From NCBI RefSeq assembly GCF_020536995.1, contig NC_068357.1, positions 68,632,230 to 68,696,229 on the forward strand: a stretch of 64,000 nt of DNA, in the 5' to 3' direction. The translations under genes were made by a program, and so were the position numbers. The notes under the pieces are model-generated. The model was not told the origin of the DNA. It was given only the letters and a program-made list of their open reading frames with translations, and searched no databases. The number at the start of each line of letters is the position of its first letter. The stretch's first letter is position 1. The stretch comes from Dreissena polymorpha. Taxonomy: Eukaryota; Mollusca; Bivalvia; Myida; Dreissenidae. This document shows, in pieces, positions 34,594-46,346 of the stretch.

Positions 34594-35203
34594 ATGTCAC
34601 ACATTACGTACCAGTCCGTTTATGTACCGACACTTTATGTACCACTATCTGACACTTTATGTACCATATTTATAATATAAAGAGATAACTAAATAAATTT
34701 AATATGAATGTGTGTTATTGATGAAATGTGTTTTGTGTGATAGTATTTATGAATTTAGACTTAAATATTGGCCATAGATTTTATATTTTGTCAGATTGTC
34801 TAAGTGTCACTGAGTGTCTTAGTTTAATTTATTAGCCCAAGTACATGTAGTACTTAATAAATGATTTATTAGTCTTACCTTAAATTGAAGTAAATTATAA
34901 AAATTCATTTGTCTCTTATCTTATCCTGACTAAGGATTATAAAGTCTAAAATGCTTGTATTATATTGTATAATTGAAATGTGATACTTTGAAGAGAAGAG
35001 AGAATGACCTTAATGTTCAAACTGTAAAAAAATCAAATTATTTCCTTCTTTAGACTTTAATCATGATTAGAGAATGACCTTAATTCATTAGGACTGCTAT
35101 GAATGAATGGACAATAACACCTATATTTTATGTAGGTGGAACATAAAGTTTCAAAGTACCGGTAGTACATAAAAGGTCTGGTACATGTACATAAGGTGTT
35201 ACA
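34594..35203. mobile_element. ~600-bp element with TTATGTACC subterminal repeats
   Basis: The left end has TGTCACACATTACGTACC, then TTATGTACC twice more. The right end, inverted, has TGTAACACCTTATGTAC, then TTTTATGTACTACC. The repeats are imperfect and point inward, as in many non-autonomous DNA elements. There is no ORF. Confidence 0.5.
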
Positions 35204-35386
35204 CCCTAAAATGTTCATGGTATCAGTGTTTCAATAATGTAGTGTTTCTTATTACATGTATGTATTGCTTAGTTTGTTTTGTTTCAAATTTGCATTTATT
35301 TTAAAGCATTTTCAGTCGTTTTTGTGAATTCCATGTTTTTTGTAATAAGGTGAATTATGTTGTACATGGCGTCAAATATTAATTCA

Positions 35387-35493
35387 TGGTCGCTATGGTG
35401 TAGAGAATGATGTCCGCTGGGCGTGGGTTCGATCAATACTCTGGGAGTTCTCATTATCATCTCCATGGACAACAAGTTCTGGTGTACCAAGTA
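35387..35493 (+). mobile_element. SINE head fragment
   Basis: Contains TGGTGTAGAGAATG (A-box-like) and GGGTTCGATC (B box) about 25 nt apart, then a short body related to the SINE at 12214 (ACAAGTTCTGGT). It runs straight into an AGT microsatellite. No target duplication was found. Confidence 0.6.
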
Positions 35494-35535
35494 GTAGTAG
35501 TAATAGTAGTAGTAGTAGTGGTGGTGGTTGTGGTG

Positions 35536-35566
<31 letters not shown>

Positions 35567-35568
35567 AA

Positions 35569-35629
<61 letters not shown>

Positions 35630-35692
35630 ACTAGTAGTAGTAGAAGTAAGATCAGTAGTAATAGTCGTAGTTGTTGTTCTTGTTGTAGTAGT
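35490..35692. repeat. (AGT)n imperfect microsatellite
   Basis: About 200 bp of AGT/GGT trinucleotides with interruptions. It produces poly-Val and similar artefact ORFs. Confidence 0.95.
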
Positions 35693-35918
35693 AAATAATT
35701 AATTAATTAGTAGTAGTAGTAGTAAGAGTTGTAATGGTTGTGTTTGTATTTGTATTGAATTCTGATAATACAACACAATGATGCTGCTGCTAACGATGAT
35801 GATGATGAATATGATAATGCTGCTGCTGAGTGTGATGATGATTATATGATGGGACTTTGGTATTATAAAATTTGTGAGGTTCAAACACAAAACCTGTTGG
35901 ATAATAAAACTTCTCATT

Positions 35919-37478
35919 TTATGACAAAAGAGCTAGATTGTAGAGTAAAAAATAAGTATAAAATTCCCTAATAGGAAAGCTACCATTAAAGGACCATGAC
36001 TTGTGGGCTTCATCAAAAGCAATGCATAAAACAGTAATATCTCTTTCAAATGCACTCAATATTGCTATTCCAATTGATATGCTCAGAAATGCTTCTGGAT
36101 GGGCATACACCAATGAGTACTTTCCTTCAGTTATTTCTTCTAAAGACACATTAACAACACTGTCGCCCTTAGCAGGAATTCCGGACGCCCCCCTAAAATG
36201 TTCCCTCCCCAGACATTTCCCCCATTTTAGTTTTAGTGCTTACATTACCCCCCCCCCAACCCCACAATAAATTTATAATGGTTTGGTTGAAGTATAATCT
36301 TGATTGATTATCAAAATGATTATTTTGCTTATGTAATCTTATGTAATTAACTTTTTATATGAAGCAGCTTGTTTGTTGTTTTCTTTGGATTAATCATTCA
36401 TTATTTTTGTTAAACTGTTTAAGGAGTGCATGTAAATCATTAGTAAGACGTGCATGTTGGTGTACTAGAGGAATACTAGAGGAATACATGGGATATTCTC
36501 AAAATCTTACACATGTTGTTTTTAATATAATTAAATAGGATCAATTGATGAATTAATTCAGTTTGAGTCAACTTGGGCTGGGTTGTGGAACTATAGTTAT
36601 TTGTTGTTTTTAATCCAATTAAATAGGGTACTATGTAACTGTCAAAGAAAATATGCATTCATATGCATATAAGTTTTGGATGTCACTGATATTTTCAATT
36701 TTACTAGTACCTAATTAAGACTAATTAAAACAAAATTGGACTTTCCTTGCAAAGTATTTATTATTAATAATAAAATAAGCTAATGTAATCAAAACATATT
36801 GATATTTTAATAATTTAACTCAATGATATTAATAATATTCAAATTTGCCCCAAAACACTAGGGCAGGTAGATAGGAAGGATTTTTTTTGGAAAACCAACA
36901 GTGTTGTCAGTGTAAAATATTTGTAAAGCTTCTTCAATTTCAGTTTTACATTTTATGACCTGCAACATATTCTATGCTACTTTATTTTACTATGGTAAGT
37001 CATTAAAGTGTTATTTATTTTTCAACTATATAATGTGCTAATCTCATATAATGAATTACTACCCCATTTAAAGATGACACCTAATCTAAATTCATTAATA
37101 CAATAGTTATATATGTTTTATTGTAACATACTATTCCACTAAAAAATGACCATCATAGAACATCAATGCTGTGCTTTTACTAAAATTTTCATTGATCTCA
37201 ATTATTTAAAGAAAAAAATCTATCAGGCACTTATAAAAAAATACATAATTAGGGTGTCAAAATTTAACAAACTGAACAAGTCAATTTGAACTTCTCTTGC
37301 AATGCAAATGGAGCCACTTGAAATACCAAATTGTTCCCATACTAGTCGGCAATATAGCTATGACATTGTGTCTATTCATAACATGCATCAGATACACCTT
37401 CTGAAACTTTTTAAGCGGTTTTGAAAACGCTATTTCATTGCAAACTTTCGTCAATAAAGGATACATGTTGTTATACAA
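35919..37478 (-). pseudogene. RecQ-like DEAH helicase exons
   Basis: Two blocks. 37478-37281 reads FSKPLKKFQKVYLMHVMNRH and then AILPTSMG, the position of helicase motif I (Walker A) in RecQ-like proteins, where PTGxGKS is expected; here the Lys is replaced (GTIW). 36149-35919 starts after a plausible acceptor (gtctttag) and reads EGKYSLVYAHPEAF, then CIAFDEAHK, which is motif II (Walker B, DEAH). Order and spacing fit an SF2 helicase core. Motif Ia, motifs III-VI and the C-terminal half were not found in the window. The altered Walker A argues for a non-functional or strongly diverged copy. The surroundings suggest it belongs to, or was captured by, a mobile element. Confidence 0.5.
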
Positions 37479-38282
37479 CCGAAAGTGAAAGTACAGTTTA
37501 AAAAAATGAATAAAGAGCGAAATTGTTGAAAACTTACGAAAATTTTAATTGATACTAACATAAGACCGTAAGACTGAACAAAATTATACGTAACCTTTAA
37601 ATCATAACATGAAAGTTTACTTATAAAGCAAATTCTTCATTCATCCGCGGACTTCTTTGTGTCGTAGTCATAAATGCCTCCAAATGGAGGTGCGTGATGC
37701 GTCTAAGTATAGAGGTGACAATAACGTAGTGACGTCACCATTTATGTATAGAATGCACGATATACCGCAAAGTAACATAACCGCGCATAGTGGAATTTTA
37801 CCACCGGTAACTTTAACCAAAACATTCCCACAATGCATTTTCTAATGACGTTATTTTCGCTCGAAGTGTCACGTTTATAAACAGCGACATGCTTTTTTTT
37901 ATCAAATTCATTTACAAATGAATTCACAATAAAATAAAGTGTGGATTTTAACTATGAGTTCGTCAAAATGACCAGGGACAAATTGATAATGATGTCGGGA
38001 TTTGTATCATTTAGCGAAATCCCTGGTGCTTCCAAACTGCAAGAGAGTGCTTACAAAGACGTCTATTCATTTATTTGTTCTAGATGTAACATAAAAATTA
38101 AACATGGTCGTCGTAAAATGCTAGACTATTCTTCTAATTTTGCTTATGTTTACAATAAACTTACTTACTTTCTTGTACAATAAGGGATTTACCATAGACA
38201 AATAAAACATTGTTCAAGTTTAAATATATCTTTGTATGCAGAAATCTGCAAATGCAACCGAGTTCACCAACGGCTATTATTT

Positions 38283-39033
38283 GTGTCGTGTTCTGAGAAA
38301 ACTGGGCATAATGCATGTGCGTAAAGTGTCGTCCCATATTTGCTTGTTAAGTTCGCACAGGATAATCAGGGACGACACTTTCCGCCAAAAATTGATTTTT
38401 GCTAAGAAGGGACTTCATTTAAACAAAAAATGTCATAAAAGCGGAAAGTGTCGTCCCTGCTTAGCCTGTGCGAACTGCACAGGCTAATATGGGACGACAC
38501 TTTAAAGCGGGTATATACGATCTTGTCAAATATTTATTTATTAATATAAAATGTGTAAAAATTTATTATACATATATTTCAATATGAACTAAAATAAAAG
38601 TTAAGAAGAACATGTGTCGAAAAATGCTAAATAAGCCAGATATTTAATTCTGAAATCGAAAAAGGCTGTACAGCCGAATTCGCCAGCATGTATATCATGC
38701 ATGTACGATGTGAATCTAAATTTAGTTTAACGGTTCATTTGAAATTCCTGCAGCGATATCGATTCATACGACACACACACACTTACTAAAAAGACGAATG
38801 CATCGGTTATTGTAGGAAAATAATTACGAATTATCTTCGTCACAATCGGCTCAGGGCCCTAATTTGTATTTGCTGTATTTTATGAAATTCGTCTTAAATG
38901 TATCATTTTTCTTGCATATTGTGTGTTATTATAACATATTTGTATCAATATTTAACAATTCAGCACATATAAAAATCGTATATACCCGCTTTAAGCACAT
39001 GCATTATGCCCATTTTTCTCAGAACACGACACA
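38283..39033. mobile_element. Palindromic bivalve repeat split by a TTAA element
   Basis: The outer ends are inverted copies (GTGTCGTGTTCTGAGAAAA at the left and its reverse complement near 39014-39033). Inside are two inverted GTGTCGTCCC arms with the TTAGCCTGTGCGAACTGCAC core. The element is interrupted at its right arm by a 485-bp insert (38506-38990). Further diverged copies lie at 39770, 41789 and 42804. Confidence 0.85.
38506..38990. mobile_element. Nested TTAA-target inverted-repeat element (485 bp)
   Basis: Exact terminal inverted repeats AGCGGGTATATACGAT, with intact TTAA target copies on both sides (38502-38505 and 38991-38994). Removing the insert and one TTAA restores the host repeat's CACTTTAAGCACATGC arm. 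Interior sequence near 38694-38850 resembles that of the element at 22412, so both belong to one non-autonomous group with piggyBac-like target choice. Confidence 0.93.
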
Positions 39034-39769
39034 TTTGATAAACTGCTCCGGTTCATTTTAACAGCAGTAATGTACATAGAGTACATGACGTAGCGTGTGA
39101 CGAAGAAGAAAGTTTATTGAGTTCTCATTTGAATATAATGATATGATGGCATAAGGGTCTTTATTTAACTATGCTAAAATAATTATCAAAGACCCTAGAT
39201 GCAAACTCGTCAATCATTGAATTAAATGGATTATTTATGGATTTTAAAGGATTATTAAAGGTAAGATACTAGTTCGAATGTGTTTTGTTTGTACTTATAT
39301 TGTTCCCTGTTCTCGGAGAAATGATTTTAACATGGGCGCCATTGATGCATCGGATCATAAACGACATACCCATAACAGAATATAAGAAACACGTTCTGTG
39401 CGTCCTTAAATTCGTCGTCCGAAGTCGGAAATCGTGTTGCCCTGTAAATTAAGTCAAATAAAGTGTCAGTCGCTGCAATTGTCTGTTTACTCGTCGAAAT
39501 TGTGAAGGTCGTCGATAATTAGCTTTTATAATGTCGCGCGCCGCGGCCATTTTATGTAAATTACCTCTCGGTTACTTGTATTAACCCACCTAGGGAAGCA
39601 GGGTATGTTTTAACTGGGTTTTAACCGATCGGTATAACTAACCAAATTTTATACAAACGCTTACCGACCAGTAACCAACATGTTACCGATTTTTAACCGC
39701 CGGTATGTGGTTAACCGCCGGGTTAACTGTTTATACAATCGGGTGCTGATATCTAAAACAATCATTTGG

Positions 39770-40009
39770 GCCGTGCTCTTTGAAAAGTTTTTTTGCATAT
39801 GCTTAAAGTGTCGTCCCTGATTAGCCTGTGCAGTCCGCACAGGCTAAACGGAGACGACACTTTCCGCCTTAACTTCATTTTTAATAAGAATGGACTTTCT
39901 TTAAACGAGAACATATCATAAATGCGGAAAGTGTCGTCGGACTGCACAGGCAAATCTGGGACGACCCTTTACGCACATGCATTAAACCCCCTTTTTACAG
40001 AACACGGTC
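39770..40009. mobile_element. Palindromic bivalve repeat, copy
   Basis: Contains inverted arms AAAGTGTCGTCCCTGATTAG and a shortened GGACTGCACAGGC arm, closing in CAGAACACGG. It is a diverged relative of the repeat at 38283, with no coding capacity. Confidence 0.75.
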
Positions 40010-40659
40010 AATTTGGATTTGCTTGAGTTTGTTTGTTTATCAAATTTATGCGTGCACAACCTGAATTTAATGAACAAGTTTCTGTAATACACTTGCAGGC
40101 AATGATGACGAAATACATGTATATATAAATAACTTTCTTCAGAAGACAAAAAATGTCTAAACTGTGAATTTCAAATGTATATGTAGTTCACAAAGCTCTG
40201 ACGGTTTCCCAACAATAGCAAGTAAAATTTGAACAGTTCAATTTTTTTTTAACCTGGATAAATAAAGTTCAGTTATATTTAAGTGCGTTGCAGTTCAATT
40301 GGCTTTTTGCAATGATATCTACAAATTTTCTTTCAGGTTGATATGACTTGTCTCAAATATTTCTACATTTGTTTTTAATTCGGGGACATATGTTTAGCCT
40401 ATCAGCGCCGTAGCCACGCTAAAATTTGCAGAGCAATGTTGAGATTACAAGGGAAAAAAAGGAAAATTTATGTCAAAGAATAAAATCTATATAAGAAATT
40501 GAGGCAATTTAATGAATTTGAGGCACTATGATATTCACAAACAAATATTATCATTGAGTACAATTGGTTCATGTTGAGGCAGATAATTATTTCATTTTAA
40601 TAACTTCAATTGATGCCAAATGGCTCAGCAAAATGATAAGGAAAATCCGTATATTAAAC

Positions 40660-40860
40660 AAAGTGTCGCACTGTACACTTCGATGTTACAATCATTGTAG
40701 ACATCGGAACGTACCGAGCGAGGATCGGGTGTTTTACGGCCAGGTCTGGGTCTATTTTGGACCTAGACACACTTCGGGTGGTTGGCGTTTTCGCCTTTAT
40801 TGGAATTCTCCTCTTTATGGCCGGCGTCGAGTTTAATCCGGGACCGTTTCAGGTTGTAAG
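40660..40860 (+). other. Open frame ending in a 2A-like VEFNPGP motif
   Basis: A frame open from about 40660 reads through LDLDTLRVVGVFAFIGILL (hydrophobic, membrane-like) and then MAGVEFNPGP (40817-40846). The 2A consensus is D-V/I-E-x-N-P-G-P; here the Asp is Gly. In sea urchins and molluscs such motifs are known at the N-termini of some non-LTR retrotransposon and NLR-type proteins, where they act as ribosome-skipping or signal sequences. No downstream reverse transcriptase is seen. A weak donor (CAG then gttgta) follows. There is no ATG early in the frame. Confidence 0.45.
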
Positions 40861-41788
40861 AATCTTTGTTTACATTATAATTTTCAAATTATGATATCCC
40901 GCGTATTAAACTTTTTTGATATAAAGAAGTTCAAGTCTTTTCTTTTTAATACATGTAGTCAATGAAGTTGATGATTGAGCGTTGATGATAGAACTGGCAA
41001 CTGACAGAAAATGATGACGCAGTGCTAAAACAAAATGTTACACAAGAAAATTGAAAAAATGACCAAAAACTTTACTGATTTAAGTTAAATATTTGTACTC
41101 CTCATGATAAGCAATATGCCCCTGTGACGCAATCGGTACGGCATCAGACTCTGTATCCATTGCTCACTATTATATTGTCACTGCGTTGGTTCGACCTATA
41201 AAGGGTGTTTCAGCAGAAAACCCGAAATCAGACTGCATGTTACCGGTTGTTACATCAGTATGAGTTTGTATTTATTGTGTATGTACCAATATATTTTGAA
41301 GGAGTCGAAGAGGTACTGTAATTTTCTATCTTGATTACTAAAAAACGTTCATTTTAAGAAAGAGCTTTATACAACAGTGCCTCTTCAAAAGTCAACATTT
41401 TGTTTCCATGATAGGTTGTGTTTTGAAATAGCATTTAAAATACTTCCTTTTAAAAGATGCAAATGGGAATGTTGTTTATGGTAGTTGTTGTTGAAATCAA
41501 TATGAATTGCTATAAATAGAATAGTGAGAACTGTATGTGCTTCTTTAGTATGGAATTGTTTATAATAAATACTAGTTTAATTTATCATATAGTGTGAATA
41601 GCCTTTTAAAGTTTACAAGAAATGCAAACTGTGTTGTTGTTTTGGAAAGATGATTGCATCTTGTTGTAAATAATGAATAAATCTTTTTTATTTGAACAAT
41701 TACGAGATTTTCAATAAATTGCAAACCACTATTGCTGCTCTTCATTGAATATATTTTTAATAGTGCATTGCTTTAACATTTGAGTCTG

Positions 41789-42003
41789 ACTCTGGAAAAA
41801 TTGGACTCAATGCATGTGCTCAATTGTTGTCTCAGATTAGCCTGTACCGTCTGCACAGGCTTATCAGGGACAACATTTTCCGCCAGAGACTTTTTTATCG
41901 AACAATTCCATTAAGGTAAAATGTCATCGCTGATTTGCCCTGATTAACACTTGACACTTGACACACATGCATTTAGACCCATTTTCCCAGACCTTGGCTC
42001 AAT
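41789..42003. mobile_element. Palindromic bivalve repeat, diverged copy
   Basis: Retains CAATGCATGTGCTC, the CTGCACAGGCTTATCAGGGA core and the closing CACATGCATTTAGACCC. The second arm is eroded compared with the copy at 38283. Confidence 0.7.
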
Positions 42004-42803
42004 TATGTTGTCGCTGTCTGTCTTGCAGTGACTGTGGATGAAGCCATCCATGATGAAATAGCGTTTCAACATAATCTAAATACTGAATAACCTTTTTTAA
42101 ACTTTTATCAGGAAATATATGTATTACATGGCATACTGGTTCAATAAATATTAGGATGAAACACACATTAAATAAACATCATCTGAAAACAAAATGAACA
42201 CTCTGGTCCTGTTGCTAGTGTATCCCACACATTCTGCTTATGACTAGACATATGCAACTTTAACATGATCATACAATTGTTTTCAAAACAGTCTATACAG
42301 TGGTGCAATATAAGTTAAAAACCTACATATACATTTGAGATTGCACTACTGTCTGGTTATATGTATATGCCTGGATGAACATTAAATAAACTGATTTATA
42401 TTTGTTAATTACATATACTTCCTCATGGTTTTATAATTTATGTAAAATAAATGCATAGAATCACAAAGAAATTAATACCCATCATTTTGTTTGCCAAATT
42501 TTTTTTTACACATGTTAACTTCTTTCATGTAAAAGAAGTAATATTCATGAAAAACATTTTTGGTAGCAAATTATATTGTTGCTAGTGTTCACCTTTTACT
42601 TTTAAAAGACATAGAATAAGTGTGGAAAAGCACATACCTCATTAAATGCTAGAATTCAGGGCCCTGTCTTAACAAAGATCTTATGACACTTTTTGGTTAT
42701 ACCTGAATATTCAGCCTACAATAAATGGGCATTTAGAATCTGTATGATTCGAAAATAAAGGGCGTGTAAATACTGAAAGGAAGTAAATACAATTGACCCT
42801 TGC

Positions 42804-43052
42804 TTTGGGAAAATGGGGTTTAATGCATGTTCCTAGAGTGCTGTCGCAGATTAACTTGTACGCTCCGCACAGGCTAATCAGGGAAGACACTTTCTGGTTT
42901 TATGAGATTTTTCGTTCAAAGAAAGAATTTTGAAAAAGAAAATCCAGTCTAGGCCGAAAGTGTTGTCCCAGATACGCATGTGTGGACCACATAAGCTAAT
43001 CTGGGACGACATTTCACACACATGCTAATTTCACCAGAACGCGGCTCAATTT
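42804..43052. mobile_element. Palindromic bivalve repeat, diverged copy
   Basis: Both arms are present (GCACAGGCTAATCAGGGA and, inverted, ATAAGCTAATCTGGGACGAC), with terminal AATGCATG and CACATGCTAATTTC. There is no ORF. Confidence 0.75.
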
Positions 43053-43557
43053 GATTGAATACATGCACCAGGTCTACTGAACCTAGGCTGTTCACTGCAA
43101 AAAAAATTATAACTAATGTCTAAATGTCAGCACAACACAATAGAAAGGCATGACATTTTTACTAAAAAACTACACCATTGAAATCTAGCAAGAACATATC
43201 TGCTTACCAATCTACAAGATGTTGGAAAAAGATGCTTGAAAAATCATTGCAAGATAAGTAAAATAATGTGAAAGAAATCAATTTCTCTTATATTATGTTG
43301 AGCTTAAGCATGCCAAATGATCAAATGGCAAACAACAAATTGCTGCATGATTAAATAAACAGTTCAATATGCTACAGCAGAATATTTCTTATTAAGATTG
43401 GCCTTATTATTTTCTTAATCTTAATAAAATACCACTTTAGATATTGGATAGAGAGTAGCCAAAATTCTTAGCAATAAAACACATAACACACTATTATCAT
43501 TATCAGAACATTTAGACTGGTCCCTGAAGGTTTTTCTTAAGCTGCTTGTAGCTCCAG

Positions 43558-46346
43558 TTAATCGGATTCACCTTTGTGCTGGTGTCTCTCCCTGGTAACG
43601 TCTAGCTCCTTCAACAGGTGGTCATTAGTTGTAACCAGGAACCTGCATTTACAGTAGGGAAGTAAATGCAACACATTTGTCTTGTTAAGGTTGAAATCAT
43701 TTAATATTTAGCTTGATTTATGCAAGAGCTTAGGCCTTATTAAGAAACGTTTAGTTTATGCAATTGTATAACTGATAACTTATTATAGTTGTTTACCTTG
43801 GATTTTACGGGCAAAAAAACATTTTAATACTTTAACTGATGCCACCAGAGTTACCGGTATAACATGTGCAGTTTGAACATGACTCAACTTGATACACATG
43901 TTAATTTGTATACAGTACTTATAAGTGCCGTGTTGTGGAATCTTATTTTCTGTATTGCAGCGATGTCTTTGCCCAATTGGAAAAAGGACGGGTACACTTG
44001 GGAATTATTTTTTTTTAATTTTAAAGTTTTTGAAATATCCTTAACTATGGAACTCATTCCATAAACCTTTTTAGAGTTAGCTGCTAAAATAATTTTTCCT
44101 AATCATTAATTATGTAGTGAGTTTCAAGAACAAATTGAAAGTACAGGAAGGTCTTGTAAACAATAATAATTTTAATAATAAATGACTTCTTTAAAGGGGC
44201 CTTTTCACAGATTTTGGCATTTTTTAACTTATTCATTAAATTCTTTATATTGATAAATGTAAACATTGGATCGTAAAAGCTCCAGTAAAAAATCAAGAAT
44301 AAAATTAAAAAAGGAAAAGAACATTGCCCGGAGCAGGTTTCGAACCAGTGACCCCTGGAGTCCTGCCAGAATCCTGAAGTAAAAACGCTTTAGCCTACTG
44401 AGCTATTCCGCCGAGTACACGTACTTCACGTATTTTATACCTTATTTAAGTAATCTTCGTAGTTGCACACAATTTAACGACAAAAACAGAACTCTCCAAA
44501 TTATTCAATCGTTTCGCGTTGCAACGCTTTATAATTTTTAGGTTTTAAAATCGTCAAAAGATGCATATAATGGCTATATTAGAGCATGGTAAATGTTCAG
44601 TATTACTGTTTCCTCACTTATATCATAACTAAAACGAAAATTTGCGAATCTAAAACAACTTTTTTCAATTTTGTCAATTTACCAAAGCGTGAAAAGATCC
44701 CTTTAAATTTGCACAGTAAAATAAGATGTATATGCATGCATATTATGAAACAATAGAAATCTTTACATTAAAAAAGAAATAGTGTGGTATAGACTGTAGT
44801 TCCAAAATATCTAGCACAGGCCTCTTTAGTGATGACTACCTGATTACACCTGGGTGTAATAGTCCAGTGCTGACACTGCCACAGTTCCTGTATTTGCATG
44901 TCCATGCCTCCTTCTTTTACTGTCGGGTGCAAAAATTGCCTTTGCAGCACTAGTGCTACTGACAGAGGTTACTGGTGCAGGTGCTGGTATTGTGTACTCC
45001 TGACACATGTGTTGACATTCAACAAATCTGCTGCCTGCCTTAAAAGAGCAGCTGCTCTTTGCTGTTAGATCATATCTGCAAATGTATTCATGTACATTAT
45101 TTTTTATTTATAAAAACAAGTCACCATTATGTAGTATAATCATAGATTCGAGAGATAATAACTGTTACGTAGTCAGATATTACACTTGCTGATTTAAGTT
45201 TCTACATTTTTTTCACAGAAATATGGTCTTATCTGCTTTGATCATCTAAGTACAATCTTTATGGGAAATCTTCACTATTGTCCTACATGTACTAACATCT
45301 TTATGTGTTTTTTGTATGGTGTTTATGCCGTGTATTTAACTTACATTAAGGCAAAGATTCACTTAATTATGCTTCCTGGGTTTCACCAGTACTAGGCTAG
45401 GGCTCTGCAGTCTCGCCAGAGGAAACTCCTATGAAAAAAAATCAGCACCGCATGTGAGAATCGAACCCAGGACCCCTGAGTTACAAACCGTAAACATTAA
45501 CTGAGTCACTGAGCTACACATTTTAGATGCAAAGAAAAACAAAACAAGATCGATCTGCCATTTAAGCGTATAAAAGAAAAATCTTCATTAAATGTGGCTG
45601 TTTGAAGACACCTGTTAGGTAACTGTTCAATCCGTACTGTGGTCAACTCAAACCCATTTTGGTCAACTTTAACCCTTTTTTTGGTCAACTGGTACCTATC
45701 CAAAGTCATCGCTTACCCAATATACAGAAATAGGTGTAAGATGGTCAACATATGTTGATAATAGTATAAAACAGTATGAGAAATATAATTATTTGAAATG
45801 AAAGAGAGAAACCATTTTATTCAAAAATACATAATTATTTTTGTTCGTTAATGAGGTAACTGTGCATACTTATTTTCTCACGTTGCTTTCCATTTTAATT
45901 AGCTCTATATATGAATGTCCATGCCGTATTGGGGATAAACTAGTAAAAAAAACAATTATAATCAAAAATTTGAATAAGATACAATTTTACCAACCTAGGT
46001 ACGATTGGATTAGATAAAGACAGGGTTACGAAGATATGCGATGAAAATAGTATGGAAGTAATAGTTAAATTCAAACATGCCAACAGTAAGACGTTTTGAT
46101 CATCGTAACCCACCTTCGTTACAATGATACTATATGGGACGTTTGACAAGTAATTGAAAACAATATTACGTCCATTAACTTCAAATAGACCTTAATCTCA
46201 AACAAAATGACAACTCAACTTTCGAAATGGGGATTACTTGTAATCGTATGCAATTTACCTTATAAAACAGTACAATAAACAAGTAAACTTTACCTGAATA
46301 AGAACAGTGGAAAATACGTTCGAAACGACGCTGTAGAGTAATTCAT
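43558..46346 (-). CDS. Unrecognised small gene, partial three-exon model
   Basis: Exon 1 is 46346-46294: MNYSTASFRTYFPLFLF, donor gtaaag, phase 2. Exon 2 is 45075-44850: acceptor tttgcag, joins in phase (AG|A), 75 codons, starts YDLTAKSSCSFKAGSRFVEC, includes a basic SKRRRHGH, ends YYTQ before gtgtaa. A likely last exon is 43642-43558: FLVTTNDHLLKELDVTRERH and a stop, helical and charged. The last exon needs phase 2 but exon 2 ends phase 0, so at least one exon is missing between them, or the C-terminal block belongs to another transcript. I recognise no family. Exon 1 is repeated at 46930-46878 by a local duplication. Confidence 0.42.
44195..44702 (+). mobile_element. TTAA-type element with internal tRNA-like promoter, copy 2
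   Basis: 508 bp with ends AGGGGCCTTTTCACAG and GTGAAAAGATCCCT, flanked by TTAA at 44191-44194 and 44703-44706. The internal tRNA-like block is on the minus strand (about 44329-44416). It lies within an intron of the unrecognised minus-strand gene model. Confidence 0.9.
45358..45525 (-). mobile_element. tRNA-derived SINE
   Basis: On the minus strand the sequence begins with a tRNA-like head, TAGCTCAGTGACTCAG (A box) and GGGTTCGATTCTC (B box), spaced as in tRNA genes. It is followed by an A/T spacer and a body ending near GGAAGCATAATTAAGTG. No intact tRNA cloverleaf is expected, and no clear target duplication was found. Confidence 0.6.

Larger units (their letters stand above)
33247..39743. 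mobile_element. Candidate large DNA element bounded by inverted CCCGATTGTATAAAC ends
   Basis: CCCGATTGTATAAAC occurs at 33247 and inverted at 39729-39743, each followed inward by several GGTTAA or GGTAAC words. A second, inner inverted pair is GGTTAAAGTTACCG at about 33264 and its reverse complement near 37798, with similar sequence continuing for about 60 bp. Between them a plus-strand start exon (33806) and minus-strand helicase exons (37478 and 36149) face each other. No target duplication was found. The boundaries are an inference. Confidence 0.4.

Noticed and set aside
37941-38183. 80-codon plus-strand ORF
   Set aside because: No family resemblance, AT-rich, no splice or promoter support; likely chance between two repeats.
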